64,000 nucleotides of DNA from the NCBI GenBank assembly GCA_019359445.1, contig JAHHHJ010000001.1, forward strand, positions 1 through 64,000, given 5' to 3'. The position numbers and the translations under genes were made by a program. A model generated the notes under the pieces. The model was not told the DNA's origin. It did not search any database and saw only the letters and a list, made by a program, of their open reading frames with translations. This document shows positions 44,309-53,484 of this stretch, one piece after another (position 1 is the first letter of the stretch; every line of letters starts with the position of its first letter). Source of the stretch: Kastovskya adunca ATA6-11-RM4 (GTDB taxonomy: Bacteria > Cyanobacteriota > Cyanobacteriia > Cyanobacteriales > Coleofasciculaceae).

Positions 44309-45706
44309 TTAAATTAAGGGAAGCAAAATTTCAAACTCTGTACCCATATCTGACGGAGAATCTCTCAATTCAATAGGAGTAGAGCGCAACTTTAACTGTC
44401 CCCCATGCCTTGCAGTAATAATCCAATAACTTACGGATAAACTGGTTTCTTTTTCTGCCCGTTTCTTTGTTGAGAAGGATTCGATAATCTGCTGTTGAGC
44501 TTGAGGCGACAAACCGGAACCATTGTCAGCAATGCGAATCGAAACCCATCGAGTATAAGGAATGCTGGGGTTGATTGTTTCTCCAGAACGCACCTCTGTT
44601 GTAATTTCAATACAGGGATTGTGAGCTGATGCTGATGATTGGGTTGCAAAATTTTGGCGCACAGCATAGGTAATTACTGCATCTACAGCGTTACTCAATA
44701 TATTCATGAAAACTTGACTAAGCTGACCCAAAAAGCAGGAAACGGGGGGGAGATGACCGTAGTTTTTGACTACTTTAATTTCACTATTCAGGCGGCTTTT
44801 TAATAACAGGATAATGTTGTCTAAGCAAGAGTTTAAGTCTGCAGGTCGGGGATATACTTCATCAATATGGCAAAAATTTTGTAAACTTGTGCCTAGCTTT
44901 TTTAAGCGCTCGGCTCCGGCTTCGACGCTAGCGATCGCTTGGGGTAAATCAGTTTGCAAAAACTCAATTTCAATTTCTTCTTTGATTGACCTTATCTCGT
45001 CGGAGGGCTGGGGAAGTAGTTTCTCATAGACTGCTAACAATTCTAAAATTTGCTGGCTGTAACTTGAGATGTAGGTTAAATTTCCCCAAATAAATCCCAC
45101 AGGATCTAAAATTTCATGGGCAACGCCATCGACAAGTCGCCCCAAACTTGCCATCTTCTCACTTTGAACCATCTGCGTTTGGATGCGTTCATAGCGAATC
45201 TGCGTTTCGATCCCTCTGATTTGCCAAGCGGCTAAGTGTAATTGCTGAACATCTAGGAGTTGATAAGTGCCTGATGTAGTTTGCACCACTACGGGTTCTG
45301 CCAATAATTCCGGACGACGACGCAATGCCGACTGGGTGGCGGCTAAAATCGGCGTACTCTGTGGCAATATCAATGTCTCTGTGCGAGCATAGCTGTACAG
45401 ACTGCTCAACGGCTGCGGCAAAAATAACTCTACTCCCTGAGGATGCAGCAGACACTCCAACAACTGCCGCCGCGAGATCATGCCGAGGAATTCACCCTCT
45501 TCAAATAAGATGACGCCCGGTAGTAAGGGATACTTTTCAAAAACTCGCGCGACTTTTATCCCCCGGCACTTAGGACTAACGGAAAAGTCATAACGCGGCA
45601 ACTCCTCAAGAGTTGAGTCGATACTGAGGTCGCGATCGCTTCCGGCTAACAACGATGGCGGTGGCAAAAATTTGTTTTGCACCGACTTCAACACCCATCC
45701 ATACAA
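44309..45706 (-). CDS. CBS-like histidine kinase with degenerate ATP lid
   Basis: A 465-residue kinase paralogous to the gene at 55897-57252. The N-terminal ~160 residues form a CBS-like sensor (PLLPGVILFEEGEFLGMISR, EPVVVQTTSGTYQLLD). H box: SLGRLVDGVAHEILDPVGF with His197. N box: QVFMNILSNAVDAV. G1: IADNGSGLSP. At the lid and G2 box the paralog reads KPVGKGTGLGLAIS; here the same place reads KRAEKETSLSVSYWI, so the glycine motif is lost. ATP binding or catalysis is probably impaired, while the His and dimer domain remain. It may act as a dominant partner or pseudo-kinase. The start is uncertain: TTG at 45706 or GTG at 45694. Confidence 0.88.
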   Translation of the reverse strand: MYGWVLKSVQNKFLPPPSLLAGSDRDLSIDSTLEELPRYDFSVSPKCRGIKVARVFEKYPLLPGVILFEEGEFLGMISRRQLLECLLHPQGVELFLPQPLSSLYSYARTETLILPQSTPILAATQSALRRRPELLAEPVVVQTTSGTYQLLDVQQLHLAAWQIRGIETQIRYERIQTQMVQSEKMASLGRLVDGVAHEILDPVGFIWGNLTYISSYSQQILELLAVYEKLLPQPSDEIRSIKEEIEIEFLQTDLPQAIASVEAGAERLKKLGTSLQNFCHIDEVYPRPADLNSCLDNIILLLKSRLNSEIKVVKNYGHLPPVSCFLGQLSQVFMNILSNAVDAVITYAVRQNFATQSSASAHNPCIEITTEVRSGETINPSIPYTRWVSIRIADNGSGLSPQAQQQIIESFSTKKRAEKETSLSVSYWIITARHGGQLKLRSTPIELRDSPSDMGTEFEILLPLI

Positions 45707-45712
45707 ATGACT

Positions 45713-45735
45713 GAGCTACATGTAGCTCTTTTTTT
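45713..45735. promoter_or_regulatory. Hairpin plus T-run beside the degenerate kinase start
   Basis: GAGCTA-CATG-TAGCTC (45713-45728) is followed on the plus strand by T7. That is terminator-like in the plus direction, where no gene ends. On the minus strand it occupies the ribosome-binding zone 7 to 22 bp before the kinase start and could hide it. Confidence 0.45.
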
Positions 45736-46075
45736 AGCTTACCATTGACGAGCATTTATTTAGATGCTGTCAAACCCACAATCGTATTCAATATTGACTT
45801 TTTTGGCAAAGATTTTCACAAATTATGGAAGCAATGTCAGCGTTTATTGACTATTAAGTTGCACAGAACGCGAACCTTAACTAGAATTTAACCTAATAGC
45901 GGAAGTTGAGACAGATTTATCAGGAACGATCGCGGCAAAGTTAAGTGTAGATAGGGTTGCCACGACTAATCGAAAGCTTAACTACTGAACTTTTTTCAGG
46001 AAAATAGCAATCTTCACATCCTTCAAAGGAAGGATTTAGAGGCTACTTTGCAATGTCTTTAAAATCACCAGGCAA

Positions 46076-46102
46076 AGATGAAGTTTTAATGAAACTTCAT
46101 CT
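46076..46102. promoter_or_regulatory. Perfect 11-bp hairpin in the leader of the glycan cluster
   Basis: AGATGAAGTTT (46076-46086) and AAACTTCATCT (46092-46102) flank a 5-nt loop. It lies about 150 bp before the first glycosyltransferase ATG and has no T-run. It could be a protein operator or RNA structure. The rest of 45707-46253 has no gene and no recognised riboswitch. Confidence 0.5.
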
Positions 46103-46253
46103 AAGATATCTGTACATTTACTGACCCTGGGGTAGGATGACGTGCAGTTCAAAAAGTCGCTCGCTCAAGTTCCGCCGCAACTGTTATGTATGAGCGCGAT
46201 TGTTCAAGCTCAATGACTGTCACAGAAGCAAGCAGAATTACAGGGAAAATGTA

Positions 46254-47573
46254 ATGAAAGTAGCCTTTATTGTTGGCAGGTTTCCTGTCTTATCAGAGGC
46301 ATTTATCCTCAATCAGATTACAGGTCTGATCGATCGGGGGCACGAGGTTGATATCTACGCACTAGAAGGTCCATCAGGCGAAGATAGGATGCATCCCAGT
46401 GTGGAGAAATACGGACTCCTCGATCGCGTCCACTACACACCCCAGGCTCCAGTTAACTATTTATGGCGGGTGCTGAAAGGTTTATGGCTACTGGTTACTA
46501 ATTTTTACAAAAACCCTGTAGCCTGCGGACGATCGCTAAATGTTTTCAAGTACGGCAAGCAAGCCCTATCGTTGCGGTTGCTGTATGGGGTAATTCCCGC
46601 ACTAGGTACTCAGCCCTACGACATCATTCACTGTCAGTTTGGCTTCTACGCCCTCCGAGGTAAGTTAATTGAGGATGTCGGTGCTCTAACGCTTCACGAG
46701 CTGGGTGTTCTTCGAGGAAAGTTCATTACCTCATTTCGCGGCTTCGATATCAGTTGGTACGTTCAGAAGCATGGCGATCGCGTTTACGACCAACTGTTTG
46801 AGAGAGGACACTTTTATCTCACCAACTGCGAATTTTTCCGACGCCGAGCCATCTCCATCGGTTGTGATCCCAAAAAGATTGTCGTACTTGGCTCAGGAAT
46901 CGATTGCAGTCGATTCGCCTTCTCTCCCCGTCGTCTACCTGCTGATGGTCGAATTCGGATTGCAACAACAGGTCGTTTGGTAGAAAAAAAAGGAATCGAG
47001 TATGGTATTCGTGCTGTTGCTAAGTTAGCCAAAGACTACCCCAATATCGAGTACAACATCATTGGCGATGGCTATTTACGGGAACCCTTTGAGCAACTGA
47101 TTCAAGAGCTGGGGATGGGTGACATCATCAAGCTCCTCGGCTGGAAACAGCAGCAAGAAATTGTTGAGGTTCTCAAGAATTCACAAATTTTCGTTGCGAC
47201 TAGCGTCACCGCGAACAATGGCAACCAAGATGCCCCAGTCAACACCTTAAAAGAAGCCATGGCAATGGGTATGCCTGTGGTTGCAAGTCGCCATGGCGGG
47301 ATTCCAGAATTAGTTAAAGATGGGGTTTCAGGCTTTTTAGTCCCAGAGAGAGATGCTGAAGCGATCGCTAAAAAATTACTTTATCTAATCGATCATCCGG
47401 AAATCTGGTTAGCGATGGGCAAAGCGGGTCGTGCTTGTGCAGAAGCGCGCTACGACATGCACAAGTTGAATGACGAGCTTGTTGAAATTTACCAGCATGT
47501 ATTGACAGAAAAAGCGACGGTGTCAGCGGTGAATTATAGAGACGTATTAAAAATTGGGCCTAATCTTACCTAA
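46254..47573 (+). CDS. Glycosyltransferase, GT4 (GT-B) family
   Basis: A 439-residue cytoplasmic glycosyltransferase. The N-terminal domain begins KVAFIVGRFPVLSEAFILNQ, typical of GT4 enzymes of the colanic-acid/exopolysaccharide type. The C-terminal nucleotide-sugar domain has IATTGRLVEKKGIEYGIRAV, YNIIGDGYLREPFEQLI, then VNTLKEAMAMGMPVVASRHG with the E-X7-E-like acceptor signature (KEAMAMGMPVVAS), and GIPELVKDGVSGFLVPERD. Retaining transfer is expected; the sugar is unknown. The frame reaches a TTG at 46200, but the ATG at 46254 gives the canonical start. It is the first gene of the cluster. Confidence 0.93.
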   Translation: MKVAFIVGRFPVLSEAFILNQITGLIDRGHEVDIYALEGPSGEDRMHPSVEKYGLLDRVHYTPQAPVNYLWRVLKGLWLLVTNFYKNPVACGRSLNVFKYGKQALSLRLLYGVIPALGTQPYDIIHCQFGFYALRGKLIEDVGALTLHELGVLRGKFITSFRGFDISWYVQKHGDRVYDQLFERGHFYLTNCEFFRRRAISIGCDPKKIVVLGSGIDCSRFAFSPRRLPADGRIRIATTGRLVEKKGIEYGIRAVAKLAKDYPNIEYNIIGDGYLREPFEQLIQELGMGDIIKLLGWKQQQEIVEVLKNSQIFVATSVTANNGNQDAPVNTLKEAMAMGMPVVASRHGGIPELVKDGVSGFLVPERDAEAIAKKLLYLIDHPEIWLAMGKAGRACAEARYDMHKLNDELVEIYQHVLTEKATVSAVNYRDVLKIGPNLT

Positions 47574-47613
47574 CCTATAGCGACAGCTCTCTCATCAAAA
47601 TTCACAAATCAAG

Positions 47614-48564
47614 ATGCCGACAATCTCTATTATTCTTCCTGTACACAATGCTGCTTCTACCCTACTAGAAACAGTCCGATCGGTTCAACGGCAGACCTTC
47701 TCTGATTTTGAGATTGTTGCAGTTAATAATGGCTCAACCGATCACTCCAAGGAAATACTAAATAATATTGCAGACCAGCGTTTAAGAGTTTTAACCTGCG
47801 ACACCATTAGTCCGTCATCTGCCCGTAACTATGGTTTAGCTCGCGCCACAGGAGAATTCATTGCTTTTCTGGATGGCGATGATCTATGGACACCCGATAA
47901 GTTGGAAACGCAACTCGCTGCTCTGCGGCGGCATCCAGAAGCAGGTGCTGCCTATAGTTGGGTTCGGTTCGTTGATGCAAAAGGAAAACTTCTGTACCAA
48001 CAACAACCAGTCATCTTTGAAGGGAACGTCTATCCTCAGATGCTACAGAAAAATTTTCTTGCCTGTGGTTCTGTTCCTCTCATTCGCAGACCAGTAATTG
48101 AGTCCGTCGGTGAATTTAACACCTCACTTGGATCTTCCGAAGACTGGGATTACTGGCTGCGAATAGCAGCGCGCTGGTCGTTTGTAAACGTTCCTAAGTA
48201 TCAGACAGATTATCGTCAATCTCTATCGTCAGCGACATCTAAGGTAGCGAAAAGAGAAAAGTACAATCTCATTATCATTGAAAGAGCGTTTCAAGCGGCG
48301 GGTGCAGAGCTACAGTATCTCAAAAATCGAAGTTTAGCTGAGAACTATTTGTATCTCTCAGAACTTTATCTTCGCCACAACCCTAATAGTGGAGGGGTGA
48401 AGCTAGCTAGTCAGAAAATTCGGTTAGCGATTCAGCTTAATCCAAAGATACTAACGTCTATAAGAACGGCTCGCGTACTTCAGCAAATTGCCAGAAGACG
48501 ATTTTTGCACCGTCCAGAAGGCAATCTGCTGAAGCGATCTCCGCCTGAAAGGTTAATTGATTAG
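47614..48564 (+). CDS. Glycosyltransferase, GT2 family
   Basis: A 316-residue inverting GT-A glycosyltransferase. It starts PTISIILPVHNAASTLLETV, has VNNGSTDHSKEI (nucleotide contact), AFLDGDDLWTPDKL (metal-binding DxD near residue 88-90), and SLGSSEDWDYWLRIAARW with the catalytic ED. The C-terminal ~100 residues are helical and family-variable. It is 41 bp after the GT4 gene and shares its transcript. It lacks membrane segments. Confidence 0.92.
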   Translation: MPTISIILPVHNAASTLLETVRSVQRQTFSDFEIVAVNNGSTDHSKEILNNIADQRLRVLTCDTISPSSARNYGLARATGEFIAFLDGDDLWTPDKLETQLAALRRHPEAGAAYSWVRFVDAKGKLLYQQQPVIFEGNVYPQMLQKNFLACGSVPLIRRPVIESVGEFNTSLGSSEDWDYWLRIAARWSFVNVPKYQTDYRQSLSSATSKVAKREKYNLIIIERAFQAAGAELQYLKNRSLAENYLYLSELYLRHNPNSGGVKLASQKIRLAIQLNPKILTSIRTARVLQQIARRRFLHRPEGNLLKRSPPERLID

Positions 48565-48626
48565 CAAAAACCGACCCTCTCATAAGATTCCTAGAAAACC
48601 CTTATTTGTACAAGGAAAGAGTAACA

Positions 48627-49694
48627 ATGACAGCTTTGCAAGTCACAATCGTTGTTTCTCCCCGCGAGCGTTTTAGCTGTACCCGCGAATCTCTTGAAAG
48701 TATCTACGAGCATACAAACACACCCTTCAAGTTAGTTTATGTTGACGGCAACTCTCCGCGTGAGGTTCGTTGCTATCTTGAGGCTCAATCACAGGAAAAG
48801 AACTTTCAACTTGTTCGCACGGAGAACTACCTCTCCCCCAACCAAGCCAGAAACATAGGTTTGGCTCAAGTGGACACTAAATATGTCGTCTTCTTTGATA
48901 ACGATGTCATCGTCTCACCCGGATGGCTAGACGCGTTGGTTCAGTGTGCTGAAGAAACAGATGCCTCCGTCGTCGGTCCCCTAATGTGCCAACACCTACC
49001 TCTGCATGAAGTCGTCCACTTTGCTGGAGGTGAATCCCGCATCGTTGAGGATGTTAAAGGCAGACGTCATCTGCGGGAAAAGATGTACAAGCAAGGTCAG
49101 CGGGTAGCCAAGGTACGCGACCAACTCAAACGGACGCCAACTGAACTAGCAGAATTCCACTGTGTTTTAGTACGTACCGCAATTTTTGAAAAAATTGGGC
49201 CGCTGGATGAAGCCATGTTCAACACCAAAGAACATCTTGACTTCTGCATGACGGTTGCCGAGGCAGGAGGCACCGTTTACTTTGAACCTGACTCTATCGT
49301 TACCTATGTACCTGGCCCCCCCCTAGAGTTAACAGATATACCGTTTTACATGCTGCGTTGGAGCGACGCTTGGGTGCTCAATAGCTTACAGCGCTTGCGC
49401 GAAAAGTGGGACTTAACAGAGGACGGGTATTTCAAATATAAGTACAAAGTTTTGGGATGGCGGCGAAGAGAGACCATTCTCCGCCCCTTAAGCCGTAAGC
49501 TGACTTTTGGAATCAAAAGCCAGTGGATGGAGAAAGTTCTAGTGCCTTTCGACAAAGTGCTAAACCGTTATCTGACCGACCGCTATATGAAAAAGTACTT
49601 GGATCAGAAGCAACAACAAGCGGCGAATTCATTGCCCCCTGCTATAACGGCAAAGCCGTTGCAACCGACTAAAACGATGACCGCTGTTAAGTAG
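48627..49694 (+). CDS. Glycosyltransferase, GT2 family
   Basis: A 355-residue GT-A protein. It begins TALQVTIVVSPRERFSCTRE. Further motifs: VYVDGNSPREVRCYL, ARNIGLAQVDTKYVVFFDND (DxD as DND), and VVGPLMCQHLPLHEVVHFAG. The acceptor region has FNTKEHLDFCMTVAEAGGTV. An unusual basic C-terminal extension of ~100 residues (YKVLGWRRRETILRPLSRKL) may be a second domain. An upstream TTG at 48606 is in frame; the ATG at 48627 with AAGGAAAGAG ahead was chosen. Confidence 0.9.
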   Translation: MTALQVTIVVSPRERFSCTRESLESIYEHTNTPFKLVYVDGNSPREVRCYLEAQSQEKNFQLVRTENYLSPNQARNIGLAQVDTKYVVFFDNDVIVSPGWLDALVQCAEETDASVVGPLMCQHLPLHEVVHFAGGESRIVEDVKGRRHLREKMYKQGQRVAKVRDQLKRTPTELAEFHCVLVRTAIFEKIGPLDEAMFNTKEHLDFCMTVAEAGGTVYFEPDSIVTYVPGPPLELTDIPFYMLRWSDAWVLNSLQRLREKWDLTEDGYFKYKYKVLGWRRRETILRPLSRKLTFGIKSQWMEKVLVPFDKVLNRYLTDRYMKKYLDQKQQQAANSLPPAITAKPLQPTKTMTAVK

Positions 49695-49938
49695 TCGGGA
49701 AGTTTGCTAATTGCCAGGGTAGTAGAAATTGTTCCAGCGCGATCGCGACACAAAGTTAGATGAGGCTCTTAGGGATAGCTCTATTCTTTGCTCTAACGTC
49801 GCCAGCAGTCGGGAGAGAACAATATCTACATAAAAAATAAAAACCCTGGTAAGCTCCTAGCAAACCTACCAAAAAGACAGCCAGGACACAAACCCAAAAG
49901 ATGCTATCTCTTGGTAATTGAAGTGAAGGAGGAAAATT

Positions 49939-50811
49939 TTGAGGCAACGTCAGGGTTTGAGGCATCTATCCTCAGAGGTAGTTTACACTCCCGAAAGTAA
50001 GCTGAGGCATCCTGTTGCCTTGTTGCAACGGATGTGGCTAGATTTGCTCGCATCTCGTGAACTGGCTTGGCGGCTGATGGTGCGAGACATCAGCGCTCAA
50101 TATCGTCAGTCATTTCTCGGTATCGCTTGGGCATTTATCCCGCCCATTGTCCTGGCAGCCGGATTTACCCTGGCGAGTAATGCCAACATCATCAACGTTG
50201 GTGCCACGGATATTCCTTATCCGGCTTATGTCGTGTTTAGCACCGCACTCTGGCAAACATTTGTTGAAGCCTTAAATGGCCCAGTACAGGCAGTAACCGC
50301 AGCAAAGTCAATGCTAGCGAGAATCAACTTTCCCAGAGAAGCGCTAATCTTGGCAAAGTTAGGTGAAGTGGCGTTTAACTTCGCCATCAAGCTGATTCTA
50401 ATTATCGGGCTATTTATTTGGTTCCAAGTTCCCGTGACTTGGACGGTCATTTTAGCGCCTGTCGCTTTGATTCACCTGGTGTTGCTGGGGACGCTGTTTG
50501 GCATTTTATTAGCACCGTTAGGTGTCTTGTACCAGGATGTCTCCAAGGGGCTAACGATGGTTACAGGTTTTTGGCTGTTTTTGACTCCGGTTGTTTATCC
50601 CGTTCCCACTGGAGGAGCCTTTAAATTTCTGGTGCAACATAATCCGGTCACGCCGCTGTTGGTGACAACACGAGAGTTGGCAACTACGGGAGTGTTAACA
50701 GAAGCTCCAGGGTTTTGGGTTGTGAGTGCGCTTACCTTCGTTGGCTTGCTGCTAACTTGGATTGCCTTCCGTTTGGCAATGCCCTTTGTGATTGAAAGAG
50801 TGAGTGCCTGA
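49939..50811 (+). CDS. Polysaccharide ABC exporter permease (Wzm/TagG type)
   Basis: A 290-residue ABC-2 type membrane protein that exports lipid-linked glycans. It has RDISAQYRQSFLGIAWAFIP, the entry signature of the family, and about six membrane helices: residues 55-75, 92-115, 140-165, 170-195, 200-225 and 245-270. The start codon is TTG at 49939: AAGGAGG (49926-49932) precedes it by 6 bp, so no in-frame ATG is needed. Its ATPase partner lies at 52125-53408, with a glycosyltransferase gene between them. The 244-bp spacer upstream contains HIP1 and no gene. Confidence 0.92.
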   Translation: MRQRQGLRHLSSEVVYTPESKLRHPVALLQRMWLDLLASRELAWRLMVRDISAQYRQSFLGIAWAFIPPIVLAAGFTLASNANIINVGATDIPYPAYVVFSTALWQTFVEALNGPVQAVTAAKSMLARINFPREALILAKLGEVAFNFAIKLILIIGLFIWFQVPVTWTVILAPVALIHLVLLGTLFGILLAPLGVLYQDVSKGLTMVTGFWLFLTPVVYPVPTGGAFKFLVQHNPVTPLLVTTRELATTGVLTEAPGFWVVSALTFVGLLLTWIAFRLAMPFVIERVSA

Positions 50812-51029
50812 TTAGCGTTACAGAGGAATAAGGGCGATCGCCAGAGCTAAAATCAAGCCTTTGTATACCTTGTGTTTCTCTCGTTCAAACGCTGAGATTT
50901 ATTAGGCAAGCAAAATAACCCTTATATCTTTGTCAATCCACTGGAAACTAGCCAAATTAATAGTAATTAAACTGGCACTGGGATATTGACTTGTGGAAGA
51001 AAAGCTGTAGTTAAAACCCTAGAAAAAAT

Positions 51030-52049
51030 ATGGAAAAACTTGTTTCCGTTATTATTCCTTGCTTTAATGCCCAGAAGTGGGTGGCAGAAGCAATAGATAG
51101 CTGCCTTAAACAAACCTATCCTCAGATAGAAATCATTGTAATTGATGACGGGTCTACTGATAATAGTTTAGAAATTGTCAAGAGTTATAAAGACAAAGTA
51201 ATCTGGGAGACAGGAGCAAATAGAGGCGGAAATTATGCCCGCAATAGAGGGTTTACATTATCAAAAGGTGAATATATTCAATATTTGGATGCCGACGACT
51301 ATCTATTGCCAGAAAAAATAGAAAAGCAAGTTCAGGCGTTGGAAGCAACGAAAACAGATGTTGTTTATGGGGATTGGCGCTACAAAAAACACCTACCAAA
51401 TGGTAATAGCTTTTTGGAAGATATCAAGACCTGCGGGCCGAAAACGGATTTTCTGGAATCATTACTAGCAAACGACCGCTGGGTACCTCCTGTCGCCCTA
51501 CTCTTTACAAGAGATATAATTAGCCGTTCCAGTGGTTGGGATGAAAATTTCAAAGCCGCGCAAGATCGAGATTTTCTCTTATCCTTAGCTATTGATGGCG
51601 CAAAATTTACCTACCAGCCCATCTGCCACTCAATCTATCGAAGTCACGGCAAAGTAACCGTTTCTACAACCTCTAAACTTCACTGGCTGAGATCCCACTG
51701 TTTAGTAATGGAGAAAGCCGAAAAAAAACTCGCTCAATCCGGTAGACTTTCCTTAAACTATCGTCAAGCTCTCGCTAAAGCCTACTTTGAAATGGGGAGA
51801 GAGTATCTGTATGGTGATTCCTCTAATCCAGAAAATAGTAAATGCTGGCACTACCTGCAAGTACTCAAAAAATCTCTATCCGTCTATCCAGAGTTTCAGG
51901 TAACCTATCGCAATATAGTTTATAAGCTTACACAAAAGTATTTAGGCAGCAGTCAATCAGAACTACTTGCCTATGTTGTAACAAAAGTAAAAAAGAAAAT
52001 CTCACCGCAAGCTTCAGAGAAGTTCGTTCAGGTACAAAATTCAGTGTAA
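51030..52049 (+). CDS. Glycosyltransferase, GT2 family
   Basis: A 339-residue GT-A protein inserted between the exporter permease and ATPase genes. Motifs: KLVSVIIPCFNAQKWVAEAI, EIIVIDDGSTDNSLEIVKSY, NYARNRGFTLSKGEYIQYLD with the DxD as DAD (YLDADDYLLP), and SGWDENFKAAQDRDFLLSLA with the catalytic QD. The C-terminal third is helical. It lies about 220 bp after the permease; local AT content is higher than in its neighbours, which may reflect separate acquisition. Confidence 0.92.
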   Translation: MEKLVSVIIPCFNAQKWVAEAIDSCLKQTYPQIEIIVIDDGSTDNSLEIVKSYKDKVIWETGANRGGNYARNRGFTLSKGEYIQYLDADDYLLPEKIEKQVQALEATKTDVVYGDWRYKKHLPNGNSFLEDIKTCGPKTDFLESLLANDRWVPPVALLFTRDIISRSSGWDENFKAAQDRDFLLSLAIDGAKFTYQPICHSIYRSHGKVTVSTTSKLHWLRSHCLVMEKAEKKLAQSGRLSLNYRQALAKAYFEMGREYLYGDSSNPENSKCWHYLQVLKKSLSVYPEFQVTYRNIVYKLTQKYLGSSQSELLAYVVTKVKKKISPQASEKFVQVQNSV

Positions 52050-52124
52050 TTCTATGAAAATTATTTTTTGTAATTTTACTATATTATGCTGTTTGGCTAA
52101 GTTTTTTTCGATTAAGGAGGTTTA

Positions 52125-53408
52125 ATGATGTTAATTGAAGCCAAAAATCAAAAAATGGCAGTTCCGCCAGAAGATAAGGCAGTAGTTGTCTCAGTTAACA
52201 ATATCTCAAAAAAGTTTTGTCGAGACTTAAAACGCTCTCTCTTATACGGCGTACAAGACATCGCCACCGAGGTAACAGGTGGAACGAGAAAGAGTGACAC
52301 CTTACGAGCCAAAGAGTTTTGGGCACTAAAAGATGTCAGCTTCCAACTGCGGCGGGGAGATGCTGTGGGCTTAGTCGGTTCCAATGGAGCCGGAAAAAGT
52401 ACGCTGCTGCGGATTATTAGTGGTTTGATTAACCCCGATACTGGCTCCATTACAGTTCGCGGAAGAGTTGCGCCTCTCATTGCTCTAGGAGCAGGATTTA
52501 ACCCAATCCTCACCGGACGAGAAAATATTTATGCCAATATGTCAATTTTAGGGCTAACCACTAAAGAAATTGATAGTAAATTTGATGAAGTTGTAGAATT
52601 TGCTGAAATCTCGGATGCGATTGATGCACCAGTACAAACCTATAGTTCGGGAATGGCAGCACGGTTAGGATTTGCCTGCGCCGTTCATATCGAACCGGAA
52701 ATTTTATTAGTGGATGAAGTTCTATCTGTTGGGGATATCAAGTTTAAGATGAAGTGCCATCATCGTTTGGCAAAACTTCGAGAAAATGGTACAGCGTTTA
52801 TTTTAGTTTCTCACAACTCCCATAGCGTATTAAATGTTTGTAATTCCGCAATTTACCTAAAAAAAGGAGAATTAATTACTCAGGGAGAAACTGAAGATGT
52901 AATTCGTCACTATGAAGAAGACTTGTGTTTGAGTGGAACTGAAACGGCGGCGGGACCACTGTTTTTGCCAGAAAAGCCTGCTAGTGAAAGTATGGGCTTA
53001 GATATTCTTTCTGTATCGTTTAAGGATGAGGAAGAAAATATTTTGCAATTCCCTTTATGTGGGGAAACAGCTTACTTCTGTGTTGAATGTAAATCTTATG
53101 AGTATATTGATGATGCTAATTTAGGTATTAAAATTACGGCTTTAGCAGGAGAAAGTGAACAGGTATTGTATATGACATCGGCTAGTGAGAATGAATATTT
53201 AAAGATATCTCCTGGAAAAACCGAGATCCAAATGCAGATGCCTCACTTGGGTTTAGTTCCTGGAACCTACAACGCCAGAATTTACGTGAGGAGTGGCGTC
53301 CGCTCCTTTGATATTGTTAGATCATTTCGCTTTACGGTGAAAGCGAGTAAGAATACCAGCCACTGCTTATTTTATCAGCCCCGAAGCTGGAAAGTTATTA
53401 ATAAATAA
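52125..53408 (+). CDS. Polysaccharide ABC exporter ATPase (Wzt type) with glycan-binding tail
   Basis: A 427-residue ATPase. Walker A is GLVGSNGAGKSTLLRI (about 82-97), the Q loop is near IALGAGFNPILTGRENIYAN, the signature YSSGMAARLGFA, Walker B EILLVDEVLSVGD, and the switch His in FILVSHNS. Residues ~285-427 form a Wzt-type C-terminal beta-sandwich (LDILSVSFKDEEENILQFPL, HLGLVPGTYNARIYVRSGVR), which in the O9a system selects finished chains. Two ATGs (52125 and 52128) follow AAGGAGG (52114-52120); the second has the better spacing. It pairs with the permease at 49939-50811. Presence of the tail suggests chain-end recognition before export. Confidence 0.93.
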   Translation: MMLIEAKNQKMAVPPEDKAVVVSVNNISKKFCRDLKRSLLYGVQDIATEVTGGTRKSDTLRAKEFWALKDVSFQLRRGDAVGLVGSNGAGKSTLLRIISGLINPDTGSITVRGRVAPLIALGAGFNPILTGRENIYANMSILGLTTKEIDSKFDEVVEFAEISDAIDAPVQTYSSGMAARLGFACAVHIEPEILLVDEVLSVGDIKFKMKCHHRLAKLRENGTAFILVSHNSHSVLNVCNSAIYLKKGELITQGETEDVIRHYEEDLCLSGTETAAGPLFLPEKPASESMGLDILSVSFKDEEENILQFPLCGETAYFCVECKSYEYIDDANLGIKITALAGESEQVLYMTSASENEYLKISPGKTEIQMQMPHLGLVPGTYNARIYVRSGVRSFDIVRSFRFTVKASKNTSHCLFYQPRSWKVINK

Positions 53409-53484
53409 GTGCTTAATGCGTTCTGAATTTAGATTCGAGCGTAACGTCTTTTGAGAGCGCGATCGCCTAACTTAACAAACAAAA

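Noticed and set aside
46140-46200. CCGCAACTGT in the glycan leader resembling part of a cobalamin riboswitch
   Set aside because: The other conserved boxes (GGTGNAAN, B12 box) are absent and the downstream genes have no cobalamin link.
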